This document shows, piece after piece, positions 13,506 to 23,360 of a stretch of 48,281 bases of DNA; within the stretch, counting starts at the first letter, position 1, and each line of letters opens with the position of its first letter. The stretch lies in contig JAEUVZ010000024.1 of the NCBI GenBank assembly GCA_016786665.1, positions 1 to 48,281 of the forward strand. The letters are read 5' to 3'. The position numbers and the translations under genes were made by a program. This DNA is from Flavipsychrobacter sp. Lineage in GTDB: Bacteria > Bacteroidota > Bacteroidia > Chitinophagales > Chitinophagaceae. Below the pieces are notes generated by a model. It saw only the letters and a program-made list of their open reading frames with translations, was not told where the DNA came from and made no database searches.

Positions 13506-16500
13506 TTAAGCCATTTTTTTCAGTTCTTCTATGCGGGCTTCTTTGTCCACTTCAGCACTCAGGGTGTCTTTGCGATCCATGTCCACCAGTACGGGGGCTG
13601 CCACAAAGATAGATGAGTACGTACCGGTGATAACACCTATCAGCATCGCGAAGGCGAACCCGCGGGTAACCTCACCACCAAAGATGAAGAGGATAAGAAC
13701 CGACAGGAATACCGTGAGCGAGGTCATAATAGTACGGCTCAGGGTATCGTTGATAGCGCGGTTGATAACGCTCTGTTTGCCTTCTCCCGGATTCTTACGG
13801 AAATACTCGCGGATACGGTCAAACACGATAACGGTATCGTTCATAGAGAAACCGATAACGGTAAGTACGGCCGCGATAAAGTGTTGGTCAATTTCCAGTG
13901 CGAACGGTACCATGCCTTTAAAGAACGAGAACACCGCCAGCGTTACCGCTACGTCGTGCAGCAAGGCCACGATAGTACCTACTGAATATTGCCACTTGCG
14001 GAAACGCAGCAAAATGTAAACGAATATCGCCAGCAGGGAGAGGATAGTAGCCTCTATGGCGCCCATCTTCAAGTCATCGGAGATAGTAGGCAGTACCGTT
14101 TGAGAGCTTTGAACGTATTTGGTCGTAAACTCCTGCATGGTAGTAGTCGCCGGGATAAAATTGCCCGCCTTCAGGCCTTCCAACAGCTTGGTAGCCACTT
14201 CCGCCTCTACTTCTTTACCAGGTTTCTTAATCAGGTAAGCGGTAGTGATGTTCAGGTGATTATCCTGCCCTATCGTCTTCACTACAGGATACTCGCCAAA
14301 GGTATTGTGCAGCACGTCGCGCACCTTTTCGGTATTCAGTTTTTCTTCAAATTTGATAGTGTAGCTACGGCCACCGTCAAACTCCACGCCATAGTTAAAG
14401 CCATTGAAGAACGAAGCGACACCTGCCAGCAATACCACTATAGAGATACCATAAGCTACCTTACGGGCGCCGATAAAGTTGAAGTGCGCTTTGCGGAAGA
14501 TAGACTTGGAAAGGCCGGTAAAATACTTGAAGTGGCGTCCGCGCCTCATGTAGATGTCTGTTACCAGGCGCGATACCAGGATACCACAGAACAGCGACAG
14601 CAGGATAGAGATGATCTGCGTAGTAGCGAAGCCCAATACCGGGCCAAGGCCGAAGATAAAGAGGATGATAGAGGTAATAAGGATGGTAACGTGGCCATCC
14701 AGTACGGGAGCCAGTGAGTTATAATAACCCTTCTTTACCGCTTCTTCATAAGAGGCGCCACCGGCGAGCTCTTCCTTGATACGCTCAAATATAATTACGT
14801 TGGTATCCACCGCCATACCGATACCCAGTACCAGGCCCGCTATACCCGGCATAGTAAGGGTAGCGCCCAGGCCGGCCAGTATACCGATGGTGAATAACAC
14901 GTTCAGCACCAGCGAGATGTTGGCCACAATACCGCCGGTATTATAATATACCAGCATCAGCAGGAAGATAACAATGAAAGAGATGAGCAGGGAATTCATA
15001 CCAGAATCCACCGCCTCAGCGCCCAGCGTAGGCCCTACTACTTGCTCCTGCACTATGTTGGCCGGTGCCGGCAGCTTACCGGTATTAAGTATATTGGCCA
15101 GATCCTGCGCCTGCTGTGCTGTAAAGCCACCGGTGATAGAGGTGATGCCACCGCTTATCTCGCTGATGATGTTAGGTGCGGAATAAACGCGGTCATCCAG
15201 CACCACGGCCACCTGGCGGCCTACGTTCTCACCGGTCATTTTCTTCCAGATGTTAGAGCCGGTGTTGTTCATGGTCATTACTATCTCCCAGCCGCCTTTC
15301 AGTTGGTCCATGTCGGCATAGGCACGCTCTATAGCGCTGCCATCCAGGCGGGCGCCGCCATCTACAGTAGTAGTAAGCGCATATACCGGCAGCACGCCAT
15401 TAGGGTCTTTACGGGTGCTCTGGTCTACACCTATGCATATTTTTATTTTGCTGGGTATTTTGCTTTTTACCACATCCAGCTTCATGTACTCTTCAAATTT
15501 CTTTACATCCCTTTTGCTGATGAAGAACAGCTCACCGCCGCCACCTTGCACGGGTGCCACCAGCGAGAGCAGCGGGTTCTTTCCTTTGGTGTTGGTATCC
15601 GCAGCCGCCGTAGCGTTGCTGTTGTTCATCATAGAGGCGAGGCTGGTATCCTTAGCGGCGGCGCCGGAATCAGGAGTAGCCACGGCTACAGCAGCAGAGT
15701 CGTTGGCAACTGTTGCTGCGGTAGTATCTATTTTCTTATTACCGCTGGCCAGGTAGCTTTCCAGGGCGGCATCCGCCTTTTGGAACGCCTCTACCACGGC
15801 TGCATCTTTAGCCACTACATAGAACTCCAGGCTGGCAGTAGCCTGCAGGTAAGTACGCACGCGGTCGGGGTTGCGCACACCCGCCAGTTCTACCGTTATA
15901 ATACCCTTGTTGGCATCCAGGTTCACGTTGGGGTTGGCTACACCAAATTTATCAATACGGGTAAGCAGCACCTTGTGCGTACGCACGATGGCGTCTTTTG
16001 CTTCCTTCTGTATTTTAGCTATTACTTGCTCGTTGGTAGAGTTGAGTGTTATCTCTTTGTCCGAAGGCTTGGTGAAGAGATACGCCAGCTTAGCGCCGGG
16101 GTTAGCCTGCATGAATTGCTGACCGAACAGTGTCACGAAATCGGCCTGGCTATTGGCTTTCGCCTTATTGGCGTCATCTATCGCCTTGCTCAGCCTTGCG
16201 TCTTTAGGATTGTTCGACATAGAGCGAACGAGCTCGTCGAGGCTTACCTCCAGCGTTACGTTCATACCCCCTTGAAGATCAAGACCTAAGTTCAGCTCCT
16301 GCGATTTCACATCCATGTAGGTGAAGTCCTTCACCAATGGTATCTTATATACCACTTCGCCCTGGAGGCTGTCGGTTATCGCTTCATAGTTTACCTCGGC
16401 CAGCGAGTCTAATTGCTCTTTTCCCGCTTCCGGATTTGCTGCGTGTGCAGCTTTTACTGCTTGTTTCCTGGCTTTACTCTCTACATTCCTTGCTACGAAT

Positions 16501-16574
16501 GTAAACGACAACTGATACAGCGAAATAAGAATCAGTGCTGCGGTAAAAAATTTTACCAACCCTTTTAATTGCAT
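13506..16574 (-). CDS. secDF: Protein translocase SecDF, single-chain fusion
   Basis: At 1022 residues this is SecD and SecF in one chain, as is usual in Bacteroidota. The SecD half has an N-terminal helix, DVKSQELNLGLDLQGGMNVTLEV, a long periplasmic domain with a poly-Ala/Ser/Thr insert (about 290-345), then LPAPANIVQEQVVGPTLGAE and six membrane helices. These contain GLVLGIGMAVDTNVIIFERIKEEL, with the conserved Asp that carries protons. The SecF half starts near residue 700 (FNFIGARKVAYG) and has NYGVEFDGGRSY and the matching FSMNDTVIVFDRIRE. It pulls secreted proteins across the inner membrane using proton-motive force. It is monocistronic between a promoter and a strong terminator. Confidence 0.98.
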   Translation of the reverse strand: MQLKGLVKFFTAALILISLYQLSFTFVARNVESKARKQAVKAAHAANPEAGKEQLDSLAEVNYEAITDSLQGEVVYKIPLVKDFTYMDVKSQELNLGLDLQGGMNVTLEVSLDELVRSMSNNPKDARLSKAIDDANKAKANSQADFVTLFGQQFMQANPGAKLAYLFTKPSDKEITLNSTNEQVIAKIQKEAKDAIVRTHKVLLTRIDKFGVANPNVNLDANKGIITVELAGVRNPDRVRTYLQATASLEFYVVAKDAAVVEAFQKADAALESYLASGNKKIDTTAATVANDSAAVAVATPDSGAAAKDTSLASMMNNSNATAAADTNTKGKNPLLSLVAPVQGGGGELFFISKRDVKKFEEYMKLDVVKSKIPSKIKICIGVDQSTRKDPNGVLPVYALTTTVDGGARLDGSAIERAYADMDQLKGGWEIVMTMNNTGSNIWKKMTGENVGRQVAVVLDDRVYSAPNIISEISGGITSITGGFTAQQAQDLANILNTGKLPAPANIVQEQVVGPTLGAEAVDSGMNSLLISFIVIFLLMLVYYNTGGIVANISLVLNVLFTIGILAGLGATLTMPGIAGLVLGIGMAVDTNVIIFERIKEELAGGASYEEAVKKGYYNSLAPVLDGHVTILITSIILFIFGLGPVLGFATTQIISILLSLFCGILVSRLVTDIYMRRGRHFKYFTGLSKSIFRKAHFNFIGARKVAYGISIVVLLAGVASFFNGFNYGVEFDGGRSYTIKFEEKLNTEKVRDVLHNTFGEYPVVKTIGQDNHLNITTAYLIKKPGKEVEAEVATKLLEGLKAGNFIPATTTMQEFTTKYVQSSQTVLPTISDDLKMGAIEATILSLLAIFVYILLRFRKWQYSVGTIVALLHDVAVTLAVFSFFKGMVPFALEIDQHFIAAVLTVIGFSMNDTVIVFDRIREYFRKNPGEGKQSVINRAINDTLSRTIMTSLTVFLSVLILFIFGGEVTRGFAFAMLIGVITGTYSSIFVAAPVLVDMDRKDTLSAEVDKEARIEELKKMA

Positions 16575-16622
16575 AGGTCTAGTTCGTTAATAATACTTGT
16601 GATTTCTTGAAAATTAAGTGGG

Positions 16623-16630
16623 CAAAGATA
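16623..16630 (-). promoter_or_regulatory. -7 box of secDF
   Basis: On the minus strand TATCTTTG matches the Bacteroidota -7 consensus TAnnTTTG exactly, about 50 bases before the secDF start. A good -33 TTTG is not obvious. Confidence 0.5.
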
Positions 16631-16783
16631 GGATTTAATATAAAAAAATGAAGATTATGAACATATTAAAACCGTTTGTATAGAACGAAACAAATCTTAA
16701 TAAATGTTTAGTATTTATCTGATGAAAACCTTATTTTTACGAAACCTGTCGGACACCCGAGGGTTAATAAATCATTTTATAGC

Positions 16784-19700
16784 ATGATAAGAAAAATTAC
16801 GCTACTATTCCTGGCGTGTTTCGGTATTCAGTTTGGCGCTTCGGCCCAGTACTGCGGCTTTGACCACAAACACCAGCAACTCCTGTCAAACAATCCGGCT
16901 TACGCACAAAATGTGCAGGCGATGAACGCCCAATGGTCGCAGGAAGCTGCGATGAAACAGTTTCTCCAGCAGAACCTGGGGCAACTGGTAGCCGATAACA
17001 ACAACGGGCTCGGTAAGGTATACGAGATACCTGTTGTGATACACGTAGTACACACCGGTGGCGCTGTAGGCACTATCTACAACCCAAGCGATGCCCAGCT
17101 GATAGGTATGATCAACTACCTGAACCAGGCTTTCGCGGCTATGTGGGGTACCTACCCCGATAGCATGACGGGTGGTACGCATGTACCCATCCGCTTTGCA
17201 CTCGCCCAGCGCGATACCAACTGTAACGTTCCTTCCGGAACCCCGGGCATTGTGCGCGTAAACGGAAGCAGCGTGGCGGAATATGTAGCCAACGGTGTGG
17301 AACTGAGCACCAGCCTGGGTGCCCCGGAGGTGAATGTAAAAAACCTCAGCCGCTGGGATGTGAACCGCTACTACAACATATGGATTGTGAATAAGATAGA
17401 CGGCGAAGACGGAACCGTAGGTTCTTTCACCGCTGGATATGCGTACCTGCCGCCGGCTCCTGCCAACCTGGACGGTACCGTAATGCTGGCCACACAGGCC
17501 ACACAAGGCGAAATAACCCTGGTACACGAAATGGGACACGCCCTCGGCCTCTACCACGTTTTTGAAGGCGGCAGCACTTCGGTTTGTCCTCCTAACGCTA
17601 ACTGTAATACAGACGGTGACCTCATCTGCGATACCGACCCGCAAATGCAGTCTACTTTTAACTGTCCTACGGGTACCAACCCTTGCACCGGCATGCCCTT
17701 CGGCGGTGCCGTGCACAACTTCATGGATTACTCCAGCTGCCAGGACCGCTTTACACAGGGCCAGCGCGACCGCATGATCAGCACCCTGCTGCAGTACCGC
17801 CGCAACATGATAGGCGCACTGGCCGGCCAGCCCATGCAAAACCCCACAGCGGCTGTCTGCAACTTCCCGCCTCAGGGCAACGTAGGCAACAGCTTCAACC
17901 TGGGCCCACGCCGCGTGCGCATTAAAGACGACATCTATACCTACCTGGACTACAACTCCGGTGGCTACAATGATGAAGCCAACCAATATTACATAGACCG
18001 TACCTGCCACAACGGTGCCGTGCTGGAAGCCGGAACCGTAGATACCGTACTGATAAGCGTTGGCAACAACTCGCAGTGGGTGCAGGTGTATATAGACTAC
18101 AACAACGATGGTGTGTTCAACGGCATGGAAGCAGTTTACCTGGGCACGCCGCAGAACGGAACCCACAGCTTTGTGCTGAATGTACCTACGCTGGGCACCA
18201 ACCCCGATCTGGCACTTTGCACACCACTCCGTATGCGCGTGGTAACAGAACGTGCCGCTGACCTCGCTCCCAACTCGTGCTTTACCAACAACGCGCAGAT
18301 AGAAGATTACAGCCTCATCATCCGCGCTACCGGCGTAAGCGGTGGTACCGGTTCGGTTACGGCCAGCCTGCTGACCAATAACCCTTCCTGCTTTGGCGAT
18401 ACGCTCACCTTTGTGGCTACCCCAAGCAATGGTATCTCACCGGCGTTCCAATGGTTTGTAAACGGCACCGCAGTTCCGGGCGCTACTAACGATACGTTCA
18501 TCAGCAATACCCCGGGCAACAACGCCCAGGTAATGGTTCGTATCTACTACGCCACTACCTGCAGCGCCGACAGCGCCGACTCAGCACCTATTACCGTGCT
18601 GCGCAGCAACGCGGTTCCTCCTACGGTTACTATGGGTGTTACCTACGGCAGCATACCGAACTGTATAGACGATACGCTGACATTCTCGGTACTGAACACA
18701 GGTAACGCGGGCAACAACCCTACTTACCAGTGGCAAAGCAATGGTATAGACATACCCGGCGAAACCGGCACCAGCTACACCGCCGCCAACATACCCAACA
18801 ATGCTACCATTACCGTAATCCTGAATTCAAGCTCAGCGTGCGCGGTGCCCACCTCGGCTACCTCTAACGGTATAGTGGTTACCCACGGCGCACTGACACC
18901 CAGCGTAGGCATCGCACTGACCAATGGTAACAACCCGGGCTGCCCCGGACAGATACTGGAGTTCACGGCAACACCAGCCAACGCCGGCAACATCAGCAAT
19001 ATCTCTTACCAATGGCGCGTGAACGGCATCAACGCCGGTCCAAATGCACCTGTCTTCACTGGCTTGTTTAACAACAACGATATCATAGACGTAATCCTCA
19101 CTACTACCTCATCTTGCGCTACTACGCCTACCGCTACTTCCAACTCCATCACCATCATCTATACCGCGGTAATGCAGACAGTAGCGATAACGAACGTAAC
19201 CGCTTTCCCGATCTGCTCAGGCAGGCCGGTATCATTCACCTCTGCCACTACCAACTCCGGAAACGGCGCGGTATATCAATGGCAGGTGAACGGCCAGAAC
19301 GTATTTGGCGCCAACGGGCCTAACTTTACTACCTCTACCCTCGCCCCCGGCGACCTGGTAACCCTGGTAGTAACCAGCTCCAGCATTTGCGTAGGTAACC
19401 CAACAGCGGTATCTAATACCATAGTGGCGGGCATCATACCATCCAGCGTTCCTGATGTAACCATCAGCCTTCTTCAAGGTTCTAACCCGGGCTGCGAAGA
19501 CTCAGTGATCACCTTCCAGGGCAACATCAATAACTTTGGTACCAACCCTGATGGCAACTGGTTTGTAAACGGTGTGTTTGTAGGCAATGGCCTCACCTTC
19601 ACTACCGCTACGCTGGACAGCGGCGATGTGGTTACCTTTATGGCCAACCAGACCGATGGCGCCTGCTACACGCTGGACACCGTAGAAGTGGATATGGACA

Positions 19701-20191
19701 TGATACTGTATCAAACACCACAGAACCCTATCCTGTCACTGCTGGGCAATATGCTCTTCATCAACAACAACCCGTACAACTACTACGAGTGGTTTGGCCC
19801 TAACGGCCTGATCGTTGGTGAGCACACGCAATGGTACCACCCCACCATACCGGGCAACTACTATGTTATCCGCTACAATGGCGCTTGTCCTTCTTCTATC
19901 TCCAACATCATCAATATATCGCTGCTGGACATAAAGGATATAGAACAAGGCAGCATGAAGGTGTATCCTAACCCGAGCAATGGCCTGGTAACTATAGACT
20001 GGGGCACGGAAAAAGTGAGCCGCAAAATAGACGTTTACAATGCAGTAGGCCAGGGCCTGATGCACGAAGAAATTGCAGGTGAAAGCCGGAAAGTGCTGAA
20101 CCTCTCTCATTTCGCAGCCGGGGTTTACTTCCTGGTAGTGAAAAACGACGAGGGCGCTACACACACTATCCGACTGACACTTACGAAGTAG
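16784..20191 (+). CDS. Secreted M43 (pappalysin-like) metalloprotease with Ig-like repeats and type IX sorting tail
   Basis: This 1135-residue protein begins with a signal peptide (1-22, ending GASAQ). The zinc site HEMGHALGLYH (248-258) is the metzincin HExxHxxGxxH, and FMDYSSC supplies the Met-turn, so this is peptidase family M43. A GEVED-type domain follows (about 380-510, YIDYNNDGVFNGMEA). Next come five or six tandem Ig/PKD-like repeats, each with FQW or YQW and N-G-x-x-x-x-G motifs (about 515-960). The last 80 residues are a type A C-terminal domain (VYPNPSNGLVTIDW, VYNAVGQ, FAAGVYFLVV) that directs export by the type IX system, whose PorT component is encoded at 39762. It is probably surface-attached or released. 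Confidence 0.95.
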   Translation: MIRKITLLFLACFGIQFGASAQYCGFDHKHQQLLSNNPAYAQNVQAMNAQWSQEAAMKQFLQQNLGQLVADNNNGLGKVYEIPVVIHVVHTGGAVGTIYNPSDAQLIGMINYLNQAFAAMWGTYPDSMTGGTHVPIRFALAQRDTNCNVPSGTPGIVRVNGSSVAEYVANGVELSTSLGAPEVNVKNLSRWDVNRYYNIWIVNKIDGEDGTVGSFTAGYAYLPPAPANLDGTVMLATQATQGEITLVHEMGHALGLYHVFEGGSTSVCPPNANCNTDGDLICDTDPQMQSTFNCPTGTNPCTGMPFGGAVHNFMDYSSCQDRFTQGQRDRMISTLLQYRRNMIGALAGQPMQNPTAAVCNFPPQGNVGNSFNLGPRRVRIKDDIYTYLDYNSGGYNDEANQYYIDRTCHNGAVLEAGTVDTVLISVGNNSQWVQVYIDYNNDGVFNGMEAVYLGTPQNGTHSFVLNVPTLGTNPDLALCTPLRMRVVTERAADLAPNSCFTNNAQIEDYSLIIRATGVSGGTGSVTASLLTNNPSCFGDTLTFVATPSNGISPAFQWFVNGTAVPGATNDTFISNTPGNNAQVMVRIYYATTCSADSADSAPITVLRSNAVPPTVTMGVTYGSIPNCIDDTLTFSVLNTGNAGNNPTYQWQSNGIDIPGETGTSYTAANIPNNATITVILNSSSACAVPTSATSNGIVVTHGALTPSVGIALTNGNNPGCPGQILEFTATPANAGNISNISYQWRVNGINAGPNAPVFTGLFNNNDIIDVILTTTSSCATTPTATSNSITIIYTAVMQTVAITNVTAFPICSGRPVSFTSATTNSGNGAVYQWQVNGQNVFGANGPNFTTSTLAPGDLVTLVVTSSSICVGNPTAVSNTIVAGIIPSSVPDVTISLLQGSNPGCEDSVITFQGNINNFGTNPDGNWFVNGVFVGNGLTFTTATLDSGDVVTFMANQTDGACYTLDTVEVDMDMILYQTPQNPILSLLGNMLFINNNPYNYYEWFGPNGLIVGEHTQWYHPTIPGNYYVIRYNGACPSSISNIINISLLDIKDIEQGSMKVYPNPSNGLVTIDWGTEKVSRKIDVYNAVGQGLMHEEIAGESRKVLNLSHFAAGVYFLVVKNDEGATHTIRLTLTK

Positions 20192-20220
20192 TTGACATAG
20201 CAGAATCCAACAAAGAGAGA

Positions 20221-20246
20221 AAGCCGCCTTAATTGGCGGCTTTTTT
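20221..20246 (+). terminator. Terminator of the M43 protease gene
   Basis: AAGCCGCC (20221-20228) pairs with GGCGGCTT (20235-20242), and a run of six T follows. Confidence 0.9.
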
Positions 20247-20290
20247 CATTGTCTTGAAACGGGAATACCTGTTGGCTTGCGCTGCTGAAA

Positions 20291-20734
20291 TTAATACCGG
20301 ATGATGATGGAACTCCCTTTGCTCTGCGCATCGTAGCCCGACCAGATGTTGCCCCACGGGAATTCGCGCTGCGGGCCTACCTGGCTATCGAGCCATTCAT
20401 GGTAATAGCGGGCGCGTTCCAGTTGTTCTTCCTCCGACCAGTCTTCCAGTCCGAGCGATTCCAGCGAATAGGGACGGGAACCGATGAGCATATGCACCAT
20501 CCGCAGCACACCGTAGAAGAAACCAAAAGACAGGATGAAGTACTGGCCACCCACCTGCACGTTGCGCTCGGAAAGCCATACCCATCCGTTATCCATATCG
20601 GTGAATTCCTGCTTCTCGCCCAGGGCCATGTCCTGCACTTTCCCGAACAACTCCTTTGGCGCTATCAGCTTCCCGCCCGGCATATGGAGCGTACCTGTTT
20701 GTGGGTCAATAACTATTTCAGTTCCAGATTGCAT
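20291..20734 (-). CDS. Uncharacterised protein cotranscribed with murF-alr
   Basis: This is 147 residues from the ATG at 20734 (MQSGTEIVIDPQTGTLHMPGG). That start is chosen because it lies 5 bases after the murF-alr stop, whereas longer frames overlap murF-alr. The middle (GGQYFILSFGFFYGVLRMVHML) is hydrophobic but has no long clean membrane helix. The rest is acidic and Trp/Tyr-rich (LEDWSEEEQLERARYYHEWL). I do not recognise the family. Its position suggests expression with cell-wall synthesis, nothing more. Confidence 0.65.
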   Translation of the reverse strand: MQSGTEIVIDPQTGTLHMPGGKLIAPKELFGKVQDMALGEKQEFTDMDNGWVWLSERNVQVGGQYFILSFGFFYGVLRMVHMLIGSRPYSLESLGLEDWSEEEQLERARYYHEWLDSQVGPQREFPWGNIWSGYDAQSKGSSIIIRY

Positions 20735-20739
20735 CGTTA

Positions 20740-23265
20740 TTATTCTTCGTTTACGTATACGCGCTTCACGCGCTGCGATATACCCGTCATTATTTCGTAG
20801 GGAATAGTTTCGGCCCACCGGGCTACCTGCGTTACCGGCAGTTGCGGCCCAAAGACGATTACCTCATCACCTTCTGTGGCTTCAGGTATGTGGGTAATAT
20901 CTACCATGCACATATCCATGCACACCACTCCTATCACCCTGGCTTCCTGCCCGTGAATGAACACATGCGCCCTGCCATTGCCCAGGTTCCGCGGGTAACC
21001 ATCCGCATACCCGATGCTGATGATGGCGATGCGGGTTTCCGCTTCCGCTTTAAAGCGTCGGCCATAGCCCACTGTGTCGCCCGCGGGTATCACCTTTACC
21101 TGTGCTATGGTGGTCTTGAGCGTGCCTATCTGCTTCAGTTTATCCTGCAGCGCACCACTGCCATCTATCCCGTAAAGGCCCAGGCCAAGCCTCACCATAT
21201 CGTAGTGTAGCTCCTTGTGCCGGGCAATAGCCGCGGAGTTGGCCAGGTGCCGCAGGGGCTTCCCGGGCAGCGCTTCAGTAATAAGGGTGCTCATCCTTTG
21301 GAACGAAGCGGCCTGCATCTCCGTAAAGTCGTCCAGGGTGGGGTCTTCACTCGCTGCCAGGTGGCTGAATATACTGGCCACCTGCACGTGCGCGTTTTGT
21401 TTCAGTTCTTCTACCAGGGCGGGTAGTTCACTCTCTACAAAGCCCAGCCGGTGCATACCGGTATCCAGCTTTATGTGTATGGGATATTCCCGGGCCTGCA
21501 AGGTACGCGCCATAGCGGTGAACAGCTCCAGCGAGCGCAGATTAAATATCTCCGGTTCCAGCTTCCAGGCTATCATCCTGTCAAACGAAACCGCATCGGG
21601 GCTCATCACCATGATGGGCATGGTAATACCGGCTTTGCGGAGCGCGACCCCTTCGTCTATATAAGCCACGCTCAGGTAGTCTACCCCCGAGTATTGAAGC
21701 AGGTGAGCGATCTCGTGGCTGCCGCTGCCGTAAGAAAACGCCTTCACCATAGCCATCGACCTGACACCCGGCTTTAGCAGCGAGCGGAACACGTTCAGGT
21801 TGTGTATGAGGGAGGAAAGATTGATGGACAGCACCGTTTGGTGTACTTCCTGCTCCAGCAGCTTCCCTATCTTCTCAAAGGTGAAGGCACGCGCCCCCTT
21901 CAGCAAAATAGCCTCGTTGCTGAACGTAAGCAGGTGGAAATTTTTCAGGAAATCAGCCGTCGATTTAAAGAAGATGCTGCGCAGCTTTTTGTGCTGGCGA
22001 AACCCGGACTTGTGCTTGTACAGTTCCGGGCCTATGCCTATAAAACGCTGTATGTTCCGCTTGCTGATAAGCTCGGCCACTTCATCGTACAGTTCCCGGT
22101 CGGGCTTCGCTATCTGTAGCATGTCCGACAGTATCACGGTATGATGGGGATGCTGCTTTTGCTGGTCGAGGTAATCGAGTGCAATTTTCAGCGAGGTAAG
22201 GTCTGAGTTGTAAGTATCGTCAATAATAGTGCAATCGTTGACCCCGTAGTGCAACACCATACGCATGGATACCGGCTGCAGCAGCAGCATGCCTTCGGCT
22301 ATCTTTTCCGCCGGCACCTGCAGCAGCAGCAGTACGCACCAGCAATGAATAGCATTCTCCACCGATGCCGGGTCGGAGAAAGGAATAGTGATGCCTGTTT
22401 CCGCCCCATTAAAGAGGGCGCTTATGGTGGTTTTGTTCTGGCCGCGCTCCACATGGGTAATGCGTAGATCCGCATCGTGCTTCTGCGACCACGTAAAGAG
22501 CTGCACAGGCGAAACGGCGCTGCCACCCTTCAGCATGTGAATAAACTGGCCGATGCTCTCGTTCACATCGGGATGATCGGAGCAATAGACCAACTGCTTT
22601 ACGTTGCGGAACAGGGTCAGCTTCTCCTTTATTTTCTGGCGCTGGTTCAGGAAACCCTCGCTGTGCGCTTCTCCTATATTAGTGAGCACCCCAATGGTGG
22701 GCTGAATGATCTTCTCCAGCCGGTCCATTTCTCCCGGCTGCGACAGCCCCGCCTCAAAGATGCCCAGTTCGTGCTGCTGCTTCATCAGCCATACGGAAAA
22801 GGGAACCCCTATCTGGGAATTATAGCTCTTAGGGCTTCTCACGGCGTTGTAGCTGCCACTCAGCAACTGGTACAGCCATTCTTTTACTATGGTCTTTCCG
22901 TTACTGCCCGTGATGCCGATAACGGGTATGTTGAATTGGCGGCGGTAACCGGTGGCTATCTGTTGCAGGGCCACCAGCGTATCATTTACCTTTATTATGT
23001 TGGCCCCGGCCAACTTCTCTACATCCACATGGCCCGAGACCAGGAAATTGCGCACGCCTTTAGCATATACCTGCGCCAGGAATTCGTGGCCATCCCGGCG
23101 TTCCGTTTTCAGTGGTATAAACAGTACTTGTTCCGGGTCGGATATTTTTCGGCTGTCCGTAACCAATTCATCTATTACGCCTGCCCCATCTACTTCCCGG
23201 AGCCAGGTACCCTGGCACCAGCCTCTGAGTTTTTCTATAGAAACGTTATGTCCTGCTTCTGTCAT
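20740..23265 (-). CDS. murF-alr: Bifunctional UDP-MurNAc-tripeptide:D-Ala-D-Ala ligase / alanine racemase
   Basis: This 841-residue fusion is characteristic of Bacteroidota. Residues 1-460 are MurF: ATP-binding GITGSNGKTIVKEW, NSQIGVPFSVWLM, EAGLSQPGEMDRL and DDTYNS. Residues about 470-841 are alanine racemase: the PLP lysine is in MAMVKAFSYGSG, then HIKLDTGMHRLGF, the GYGRRF tyrosine region and VCMDMCMVDIT. One chain thus makes D-Ala from L-Ala and adds D-Ala-D-Ala to the peptidoglycan precursor in the cytosol. The Lys-to-tripeptide linkage fits with the DapD-dependent diaminopimelate pathway in the same genome. Confidence 0.97.
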   Translation of the reverse strand: MTEAGHNVSIEKLRGWCQGTWLREVDGAGVIDELVTDSRKISDPEQVLFIPLKTERRDGHEFLAQVYAKGVRNFLVSGHVDVEKLAGANIIKVNDTLVALQQIATGYRRQFNIPVIGITGSNGKTIVKEWLYQLLSGSYNAVRSPKSYNSQIGVPFSVWLMKQQHELGIFEAGLSQPGEMDRLEKIIQPTIGVLTNIGEAHSEGFLNQRQKIKEKLTLFRNVKQLVYCSDHPDVNESIGQFIHMLKGGSAVSPVQLFTWSQKHDADLRITHVERGQNKTTISALFNGAETGITIPFSDPASVENAIHCWCVLLLLQVPAEKIAEGMLLLQPVSMRMVLHYGVNDCTIIDDTYNSDLTSLKIALDYLDQQKQHPHHTVILSDMLQIAKPDRELYDEVAELISKRNIQRFIGIGPELYKHKSGFRQHKKLRSIFFKSTADFLKNFHLLTFSNEAILLKGARAFTFEKIGKLLEQEVHQTVLSINLSSLIHNLNVFRSLLKPGVRSMAMVKAFSYGSGSHEIAHLLQYSGVDYLSVAYIDEGVALRKAGITMPIMVMSPDAVSFDRMIAWKLEPEIFNLRSLELFTAMARTLQAREYPIHIKLDTGMHRLGFVESELPALVEELKQNAHVQVASIFSHLAASEDPTLDDFTEMQAASFQRMSTLITEALPGKPLRHLANSAAIARHKELHYDMVRLGLGLYGIDGSGALQDKLKQIGTLKTTIAQVKVIPAGDTVGYGRRFKAEAETRIAIISIGYADGYPRNLGNGRAHVFIHGQEARVIGVVCMDMCMVDITHIPEATEGDEVIVFGPQLPVTQVARWAETIPYEIMTGISQRVKRVYVNEE

Positions 23266-23318
23266 TTGCCTCTGTTCTCTATTGAATTCGGTAACTAAAA
23301 CTACTAACTAAAAAACAT

Positions 23319-23344
23319 AAAAGCCATTCCGCGGAATGGCTTTT
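23319..23344 (-). terminator. Terminator of the gldF-gldG-DUF4340 operon
   Basis: AAAAGCCATTCC (23319-23330) pairs perfectly with GGAATGGCTTTT (23333-23344). Downstream on the minus strand is a T-rich run. Confidence 0.9.
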
Positions 23345-23360
23345 AACACAATTATTATCC

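Noticed and set aside
15042-16289. 415-codon plus-strand frame opposite secDF
   Set aside because: Shadow frame of secDF; its translation has no recognisable features.
16886-18166. 426-codon minus-strand frame inside the M43 protease gene
   Set aside because: It is a shadow frame opposite a strong coding region with high G+C; the composition is unnatural (Val/His/Tyr-rich).
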